A stretch of DNA of 64,000 nucleotides from Bactericera cockerelli (lineage: Eukaryota; Arthropoda; Insecta; Hemiptera; Triozidae). Both the position numbers and the translations under genes were made by a program. Numbering within the stretch: the first letter of the stretch is position 1; every line of letters begins with the position of its first letter. The notes under the pieces were generated by a model, which saw only the letters and a list, made by a program, of their open reading frames with translations, had not been told where the DNA came from and did not search any database. The stretch spans positions 27,368,605 to 27,432,604 of the forward strand of contig CM044959.1 of NCBI GenBank assembly GCA_024516035.1, written 5' to 3'. Of the stretch, positions 23,421-64,000 are shown one piece after another.

Positions 23421-23572
23421 ACGTCACCACCGAGTTCTCTCCCGCTCATGGTTTTATTAACACCAAATTGTCTCCCGTCGCGTCGCTTGCATTTTTACCT
23501 GATTTTATACCTACATAGTTTAGACCTAGCATAAAAATTATAATCGAAACACCTAGGAATCATTGATATAGA

Positions 23573-23765
23573 CCTGAGGCATGGCCTTCTATGTATTTGT
23601 CCTAACCCTATGATAAACCCAAGGCATGGCCTATATATCTACCTAACCCTACTATAAACCCGAGGCATTGCCTTCTATGTATTATCCCTAACCCTACTAT
23701 GTTCCTGAGGCATGGCATTCTATGTATTTTACCTAACTCTACTATACACTGAAGGCATTGCCTTT
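23573..23765. repeat. About 58-bp tandem repeat, four decayed units
   Basis: Units built on GAGGCATGGCCTTCTATGTA then CCTAACCCTACTATAAACCC. Intergenic; no function visible. Confidence 0.82.
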
Positions 23766-24322
23766 CATTAGTTAGAGATTTAAAAGATTTCCTTATAAAA
23801 GGCCGATTCTTATATAAAAATGGTAATTTTATAGTTTTCATTTTCTTAAATACCTAATGTAAAAAAGCATGGTCTTATTTCCGGGAGAGATACTCGTGAC
23901 CCCTGCAACAAGCCGGAGAGAATTCGGGTAAGAAAAGTTCAACGGGAGAGAACTCATTACCTCACCTTGATAAGGTGATTACAATTTCTTTGGCATTTGT
24001 AAATCCAGGTGTTTTAGTGTCCCTCATAGGAGGCTCCGAGGTCTATTTAGCATTGAAATATAAACCTAATCATGTTGAGTATAGAATCAAAAGGTCTTGC
24101 AATGCAAATTTATATATTATTTACTCACTTTGGGGACCTAAGGGGGCCAAATCTGTGATCCAAATACATTTTGACCCTAGAAAAATTAAATACGTACTGC
24201 TAAAACTATATCTTAAAAAAAAGACAACTTGGTACATTCACATTTTCCCAGCTTATTTACTTTTGTTATTCATAATGTTTCAGTAGTGTATGAACCTATA
24301 TTTTCGTACAAAAAGAACTGAT

Positions 24323-24865
24323 ATCCCCCCAAAAACACCACTTCGTGGTTAAAAAAAGAAGAACGCCTCACTCAAAAGAATGATTATAATTAGCTAAAAA
24401 TAAATGATATCAAATTGAGAACACCTTGCCACCTCTCTTTCTGTATCTCTGCACTCTTCTCTGAATTTATTCCTCTTATGTTTATCTTTCTTTATCCTTT
24501 CTAGGGGTCATCCCCAACTTGATTTCTCTTTAAATTTACTTGTTGCACGGCAATAAAAAAGGCGGTCGCGGTGTAATTTTCTCGATTCAAATCAAATAAG
24601 TTCAGAAAAATCATACTCCGACCGCCATTTTTTATTGCCGTGCAACAAGTAAATTTAAAGAGAAATCAAGTTGGGGATGACCCCTAGAAAGGATAAAGAA
24701 AGATAAACATAAGAGGAATAAATTCAGAGAAGAGTGCAGAGATACAGAAAGAGAGGTGGCAAGGTGTTCTCAATTTGATATCATTTATTTTTAGCTAATT
24801 ATAATCATTCTTTTGAGTGAGGCGTTTCTTCTTTTTTAACCACGAAGTGGTGTTTTTGGGGGGAT
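24323..24865. repeat. 543-bp near-perfect palindrome
   Basis: Arms 24323-24568 and 24620-24865 with a loop of about 51 bp. The ends read ATCCCCCC / GGGGGGAT, then AACACCACTTCGTGGTT. No open frame and no clear target duplication. Possibly a fold-back MITE in the Tsc1-BAG6 intergenic region. Confidence 0.88.
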
Positions 24866-26633
24866 TTTTACATAACACATTAACTTTGTATAGGTCGCAA
24901 TCCAATTTTTATCACCTACCTACTCACTAAAGCTTACTTAATTCAGTAAACCGTAGTCAGATTCTCAGAATAATGTGGGGTATTATAAATACCAGGGATG
25001 CTTTTAAACCAAAGCGCGGTCACCAATCTATGTCCTCAACACGCTGGACGTTGCTTAACCAAAGCGAGCGATTGGACGGCTGGCTGCACTTGAATTTGGT
25101 TTGCCAAGTACGTCTGCAGCACGCGTGAAATATACGCGTAGATCTGCTTTGAATTGTACGTATAATGCAAGCCTTTCTGCACACGTGTATCCAACAAAAT
25201 GTTTGATGAGTTTCACATGTGAAGCAAACGTACTTCACGTTTGCCGCTTGCATTCGCAAGCCTGTGCGCACGCTTGTATTTTTTAATGAAACACGCATAA
25301 GCAAGCTTGAAAAGAAGACGCTGCAAACGTATTGTACGTGCTATCTGGGTAGTGTTTGTAATTTGTACACCTTCCAGTGCGTCCGTCGCCCGTGCTGGCC
25401 CACAGCACCTAAATGGAAAGTATTGTTTCACTTCTTATTTATACTTACCAGGAGTTTTTATCACTTTGTAGTTTGAAAATTTTTTATAGAAACTATACAA
25501 ATTTCAAACTGATAAACTCCGGTAGGTGTATTTTAAATAGAAAATATCATTACTGGGGTCGTGTATAGTTAGACGCTAATCGGAGTGTTAACTTTATATC
25601 GGTGTGATCTTGATTAACTGATTAGTCCATTTGATACTATAGTGCTAGGCCCTTGCATAGTCAGACTTAATGGTCTCTAAAATATCAATTGATCGATTAA
25701 GCTTCTACTCGAGCGTTAAATATGAAATAATTTTAATTGACGCCTTAATTATGGTCCGATCAACATTAAAGTCAAAATTAAAATTCGAACAGCTCAATCT
25801 GGAATCTCGATCTTTAGGCAAAGCCATCTTTTTTGTTTCCATTTTTAATCAACCAATCGGAAAGCTTGTAATATTAAAGCAAACTACATTTTACCCGTGT
25901 GAAACTAGAACTTGAATTTAAAACTCGATTCACTCGATTTGCACTAATATGCAATGGAGAAATCAGTTAATTTCCCCATTAGGCTTAAAAAGGATCTCTA
26001 GTTAACACATAACACTGCGATTATTCTGTCTTGGCAATAACCGGAAAAGTATTATTTAGAGCCGTTGTAAATTTTTCGATATATTTGAAACATGTGATAT
26101 GCCAAATGGAACAACTTTTTTTTGGTTGCTTGATTTCACTATCTCTTGCTGGTTTCTCAGAGTACAATGCAGACATTTTTAAGAAACAACAATTTTCATT
26201 TTTCAATTTTTCATCATTGATCATTTTGTAATAGAAGTTATGAAGACTGTAGAAAATTAGAAAGTTTGCCTTTTCTATTTCTTCCTGTTGGAAAAGTTTC
26301 TAGTTTGATTCATACTAGTGCCAATCAGTTTACACAAAATTCACATTATCTAAATATCAAAATTTTGGTGCACCCTTAATAACAAAACAATATAATATTT
26401 ATGTGCTGAGTACCTATGTAAAAGTTAGAATTGCATAGTTTTGACACTGAATTGAGTTTTCCTATATTCAATCCCACACATGAGAAGTTTCTTCTAAAAA
26501 GGTAGGTAAGTCTTACTTCTGAAGAAGTGGAGAGTAGGTAAGCTTTTTCTGAAAAAGTGGAGAACTGTAAAAAGTAGTTTCTTAGTAATAAAAAAAAGCT
26601 TATCAAATTACCCTTCTCTCTGTTCTAGTTTTA

Positions 26634-26767
26634 AGGCAAAATTAATGGACAAATTCTTCATCACAAGTCATTGCTAAGTGTTGGTTTTCCCTATCTTACA
26701 CAGTACACAATCCGTGACTTAGCACCACAAAGGTATTACAAAAACGTCTATTAATTCCGTCCTTAAA
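26634..26767. mobile_element. MITE family AAGGCGGAATTAATAGAC, copy 1
   Basis: Terminal AAGGCAAAATTAATGGACAA and its complement-like TCTATTAATTCCGTCCTTAA. An inverted relative lies at 27304-27436, with the TTAA MITE between them. Confidence 0.75.
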
Positions 26768-26799
26768 TTAATGTGATTTTTGTTACTCTTTGGATCTCT

Positions 26800-27087
26800 T
26801 TAACACGTTTGTTACCGAACGGCCATATGTGGATGTTTTTGTGTTTTTCTTTGGGACCAAAACACACATGTGGCCATTATCAAAATTTTAACGAGGGACC
26901 GGACATCCATATATGGCCTTTTTGAGGTAGGTTGTTAGTATTAGAACAGATATAGGATCGATTCTTGTACAAATACGATGCCAAATATGCAAAAAAAATC
27001 TTTTTGGTACCCAGGATGCAACAGTGACTTTACCACCTGGTCCCTACGTAAAACTTGAAAAAATTGGCTTGGTAACGAACGTGTTAA
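26800..27087. mobile_element. piggyBac-like MITE with TTAA ends
   Basis: TTAA-CACGTTTGTTACC at 26800 and GGTAACGAACGTG-TTAA ending at 27087, one mismatch in the TIR. Inside are smaller inverted pieces GGCCATATGTGGATGT / ACATCCATATATGGCC. TTAA duplication is the piggyBac hallmark. Confidence 0.75.
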
Positions 27088-27303
27088 CTGGCCACATTTG
27101 TAAATGCATGCATGATTAGGTGTGACTGTCATGCATGCATGAATGTTTGTGGCAGTAAAAGATCCATGAGCATAAGTGTGTACGTGGTCTTTTGCCTGTT
27201 CATGCATGCATTCATGTATGTACATGTGTGTCCAGACCATTTTGATAAATCCATTTTAGTTTAGGATTTCAAATAAGTACCTGCCTATCTGACACCTTTA
27301 TTA

Positions 27304-27436
27304 AGGGCGGAATTAATAGACGTTTTTGTAATACCTCTGTGGCGCTAAGTCACGGATTGCGTATTGTGTAAGATAGGGAAAATTGACACTTCCCAATGAC
27401 TTAAGTTATTGATGTTGTCTATCAATTCCGCCCTAA
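27304..27436. mobile_element. MITE family AAGGCGGAATTAATAGAC, copy 2 (inverted)
   Basis: AGGGCGGAATTAATAGACGT, CTAAGTCACGGATTGCG and ATCAATTCCGCCCTAAG. Close inverted relative of 26634-26767. Confidence 0.75.
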
Positions 27437-27747
27437 GATTGCATTGAATTTTTGAGATTCTTTGAAATAGTTTTTGAGAGAGTCTTTGAAATAAAAATAA
27501 AATATTGAAGTCTAATTCACATGGTAGGATTACTGTGATTTTTGGACAAGAAGATGTATATTTCACTTTCTTTTGTGTTCAGAAGACTAATTCAGGTGTT
27601 TGAAGTGTAAAAAAATCCTCAAAAGTCCATTTTATATTCACTTATGGGCCCCTCACTGACATTGATTGTTAATTATCTTGTAAACCACAACAAATGTCAA
27701 AAAAAAAAACAAACAAAAAAATCAAATTTAAAACTTATGTTATTTCT

Positions 27748-28880
27748 GGGTTTCATTACACCATTTGGGGGTCAACTTTTTTATATATCTGTTAGAGCAG
27801 TTAGAGTTCACAAGATAATTTACATTCTGAGAAAAAATACCTAAAAATTATGTGTATTTTTATTACTTTGGTACCTAACTTTGCCCTACAATTACAGTAC
27901 AATTGTACAAAGCTTGCCATCTAAACTAGATATTTATCAAAGAAAATACAGGATATGGCAATTCTTGAAAATCCATGGAAAACTTAAAAAAGAGGTCAAT
28001 GCTACAATTTTCGGGCAAAATGAGGTAAATTTCACCTTCCAATTTGTTCAGGCTAATTCCATTTTACAGTTAGTTCTTGTTTGCATATGTGGGCATTCAA
28101 AACCTTCAATGTCCATAAATTTATCTTTCAAAACAGAATCTGATATCAAATAAACTGTTATGACACCATAGCACTTTCCTTATCACATGAAAACTCTGCC
28201 ACTGGTGACTTGACAGTAACAGTTAGCTGAAAATTAATGTCAAATTAACAATCAGCACCTCAAAATCATTGAATATGAATTTTGTTTGTTATAACCAATA
28301 AGAAGTAGCCACGGGTTTCATTACACCATTTGGGGGTCAACTTTTTTATATATCTGTTAGAGCAGTTAGAGTTCACAAGATAATTTACATTCTGAGAAAA
28401 AATACCTAAAAATTATGTGTATTTTTATTACTTTGGTACCTAACTTTGCCCTACAATTACAGTACAATTGTACAAAGCTTGCCATCTAAACTAGATATTT
28501 ATCAAAGAAAATACAGGATATGGCAATTCTTGAAAATCCATGGAAAACTTAAAAAAGAGGTCAATGTTACAATTTTCGGGCAAAATGAGGTAAATTTCAC
28601 CTTCCAATTTGTTCAGGCTAATTCCATTTTACAGTTAGTTCTTGTTTGCATATGTGGGCATTCAAAACCTTCAATGTCCATAAATTTATCTTTCAAAACA
28701 GAATCTGATATCAAATAAACTGTTATGACACCATAGCACTTTCCTTATCACATGAAAACTCTGCCACTGGTGACTTGACAGTAACAGTTAGCTGAAAATT
28801 AATGTCAAATTAACAATCAGCACCTCAAAATCATTGAATATGAATTTTGTTTGTTATAACCAATAAGAAGTAGCCACGGG
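27748..28880 (+). repeat. 565-bp tandem duplication upstream of BAG6
   Basis: Copies 27748-28312 and 28313-28877 differ at only one noticed base (C at about 28008, T at 28573). Each holds the same 90-codon open frame of no recognised family. Recent duplication or assembly artefact; it ends about 220 bp before the first BAG6 exon found. Confidence 0.93.
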
Positions 28881-29134
28881 ACATCAAAATTTGTTTGCTA
28901 AAGCCAATATTGTTCCTTATAGCCAATGTTTGTTATAAAAGATACCAATGATGTAAATTTTCCAAAAGACTCCAAGGGACCAAAGATTTTGTTTGCTATA
29001 GCCGATTGTTTGTTATAAAGGTTTTCTACTGTAGTATTATTATTTTAAATAGTTTTTAATCTGTAATAATGTTTTTATAGTTTTTTTATAATTCCAGGTT
29101 CCAGGTGCAACAGTTGAACAAGAAAAACTTCAAA

Positions 29135-62427
<33,293 letters not shown>

Positions 62428-62544
62428 AATTCCCGTGATCTTTCTTAGCCGAAGAAACGTGTCGAGGGGATGGAGAACATGTGACAGTGTGACAGAGTAT
62501 GCCTCGTCTGAAATTGAGAGAGGTACATGGCCGCTTTTGAGATA

Positions 62545-62550
62545 AATAAA
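62545..62550 (+). terminator. BAG6: Proximal poly(A) signal of BAG6
   Basis: AATAAA 118 nt after the stop codon, within GATAAATAAATAAGG. The first plausible cleavage signal; usage is not shown. Confidence 0.45.
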
Positions 62551-63607
62551 TAAGGTTGTTGACATAGGAAAACGATATCATATCTTGTAGAAGGTAAAGA
62601 TGTCGAAATATTGAACATGTTTGGTTGCATGGGTGGTTATTTTTAAGACTTAAACATATACCTTGTATTGTAATTATTCTAGGAATGAAACCACCCCCCT
62701 TAATCAAACTTACATCCGCATAACAACAGGCCCATGACCCTAGGCTACTAAAATAGTGTTGTTGTAGAAGCGTAAGCTATGTATGTCCAATTAATGGTGT
62801 CTAATGGGTATTGTTTACCATTTTAGCATACACAATGTCGTGGATCTCGATCATAATTTTTCGGTTGTGTTTTTTAAAGCAAATTATAAGATTGCAACAT
62901 AACCGTAGTCTAGATTGAATTTATCTTGCCAGTGTCTAGCCTATGTAGCACAGCTATGCGACCATGAATGAAGTAATGCTTGCTCTCTGTAGCTCACGCT
63001 GATAGATATGTTAAATCGTTTAAAAAAGAATGAAAAAGATTACAACCACACTTTCAAAAGAAAGATAACAATTCGAACATAATAAATCACGTTGGGGTGA
63101 AATAAGTCATAGAATTCACATTGTTTTTTTTTCTACTAATTGCAACAAAAATAAATACGGATCAATATGACATTCAAACATGATGAACTAACTTGTGAGA
63201 TAACATGGTCTCTTGTTATAAATGATTTAGTTGGTTAAGTGTAAATATTAAGTTTTAATATTTTGTATTAATAACAAAGCAGCGTAAGTTAGAAGCCACG
63301 AGGAAATGTCTAACGTAGGGACCATTTGCATTTATATTGACCTATGAAATTTTAGCTCATTTTGGTACTTGACATCTCCTTGCGTTCTTATAGAAAATAT
63401 TTAATCAAGTCTTTATATTTTTCATTGTTCATAAAATTAAATTTGTACATAAAACATATACTTAATATAGCAAAATTTTATTCATTATTCAGCGCAATTT
63501 TTTGATTTGGTTAAATGGCCATTGCCATTTCAACTGTTTTAAAAAAATATTAGGTTCTACTGCATAAAATATATCTATTATTTACTTGTACAATGATAAT
63601 TATATTC

Positions 63608-63613
63608 AATAAA
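63608..63613 (+). terminator. BAG6: Distal poly(A) signal candidate of BAG6
   Basis: AATAAA within CAATAAAATAAATTG, about 1.2 kb after the stop. An alternative to the signals at 62545 and 63081. Confidence 0.3.
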
Positions 63614-63797
63614 ATAAATTGAAGTACCTACCATAAAAATGTATGAATATTATTTATTTTCATGCTTTAGCTTTATGTACTCGTATATTTTTGATTTTTT
63701 GGTACAGCAATCGAAAAAAGTTCTTTTACTTACTTACTTCATCCTGATCCTTCTACCGTAGGTGTAGGGTTTGGCAAAGAGTTCTCCATTTGGATAT

Positions 63798-63960
63798 ATT
63801 TATTTACACTTTATTAATGGACATATTATATACAACACAAATAATTACAAATTAAAATACAATATAATAGAAGAAAAAAAAAAAAAAAAAATATACATAA
63901 TATATGTCCTAACGAAAGGGCGGGGTTCTTTCCTTTGGCAATCTCTTCCACCCAACCCTT
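63798..63960 (-). mobile_element. Retroposed 3'-tail family E
   Basis: TTTACACTTTATTAATGGAC, an A-run, then AAAGGGCGGGGTTCTTTCCT and CTCTTCCACCCAACCCTT. Downstream of BAG6. Confidence 0.82.
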
Positions 63961-64000
63961 TGTATGGATCTATCAGCTACACTAGAGCATCTCCTCTCAT

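Larger units (their letters stand above)
21412..27747. other. Tsc1-BAG6 divergent intergenic region
   Basis: No protein gene recognised. Contents: a tRNA-like SINE pair near 23000-23420, a four-unit repeat at 23573, the palindrome at 24323, a CpG-richer block at 25020-25350 and nested MITEs at 26634-27436. The short open frames are not conserved families. BAG6 control elements are expected here but not located. Confidence 0.6.
62428..63640 (+). other. BAG6: BAG6 3' UTR and downstream flank
   Basis: A+T-rich, no open frame of note after the TGA at 62425-62427. Candidate poly(A) signals AATAAA lie at 62545, 63081 and 63608. No second gene is seen here. Confidence 0.6.

Noticed and set aside
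23608..23841. 77-codon open frame with IVGLG repeats
   Set aside because: Arises from the 58-bp tandem repeat; no gene context.
27881..28718. Duplicated 90-codon open frame (MPYNYSTIVQS...)
   Set aside because: No recognised family, no flanking splice logic, and present only because the 565-bp block is duplicated. Kept as a repeat, not a gene.

Overview
This is an A+T-rich, intron-rich animal nuclear genome window, most likely from an insect. The evidence is two conserved animal genes split into many short exons with GT-AG introns, a DREF-type TATCGATA promoter motif, mariner, pogo-like and piggyBac-like elements, and tRNA-derived SINEs. The order cannot be fixed from this sequence alone.

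Left third, minus strand, about 206-21400: the gene for hamartin (Tsc1), the scaffold subunit of the TSC1-TSC2 complex that restrains Rheb/mTORC1. Fifteen coding exons (930 codons) join in a continuous frame from the ATG at 18469 to 206. A probable non-coding first exon ends at 21063. The 3' end of the gene lies beyond base 1. Middle, 21.4-29.1 kb: an intergenic region between two head-to-head genes, with MITEs, a 543-bp palindrome, SINE fragments and a near-identical 565-bp tandem duplication. Right, plus strand, 29098-62427: BAG6 (BAT3/Scythe), a ubiquitin-like-domain holdase of tail-anchored protein targeting and quality control. Twenty-five coding exons (1430 codons) join in frame if one acceptor choice at exon 17 is accepted. 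Its 3' UTR follows.

The introns are loaded with mobile DNA. They hold a full-length non-LTR retrotransposon (53799-58454; ORF1 with an SGNH esterase, ORF2 with endonuclease and reverse transcriptase), a dead mariner (40733-42018), a 1655-bp palindromic transposon with a 5-bp target duplication (14784-16438), several MITE families and at least six SINE-like families, some with perfect target site duplications.

The most unusual signal is recurrent local duplication of splice sites. At least seven exon borders in the two genes have their own 5' or 3' splice site copied in tandem. Three of these have grown into minisatellites in which nearly every unit is a splice-site copy: 30-bp acceptor units beside Tsc1 exon 5504-5691, and 29-bp and about 37-bp donor units beside two BAG6 exons. 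The 30-bp array keeps the Tsc1 reading frame open throughout, so any upstream acceptor would add ten-residue Cys-rich repeats to hamartin. A SINE target duplication copies a further BAG6 donor.
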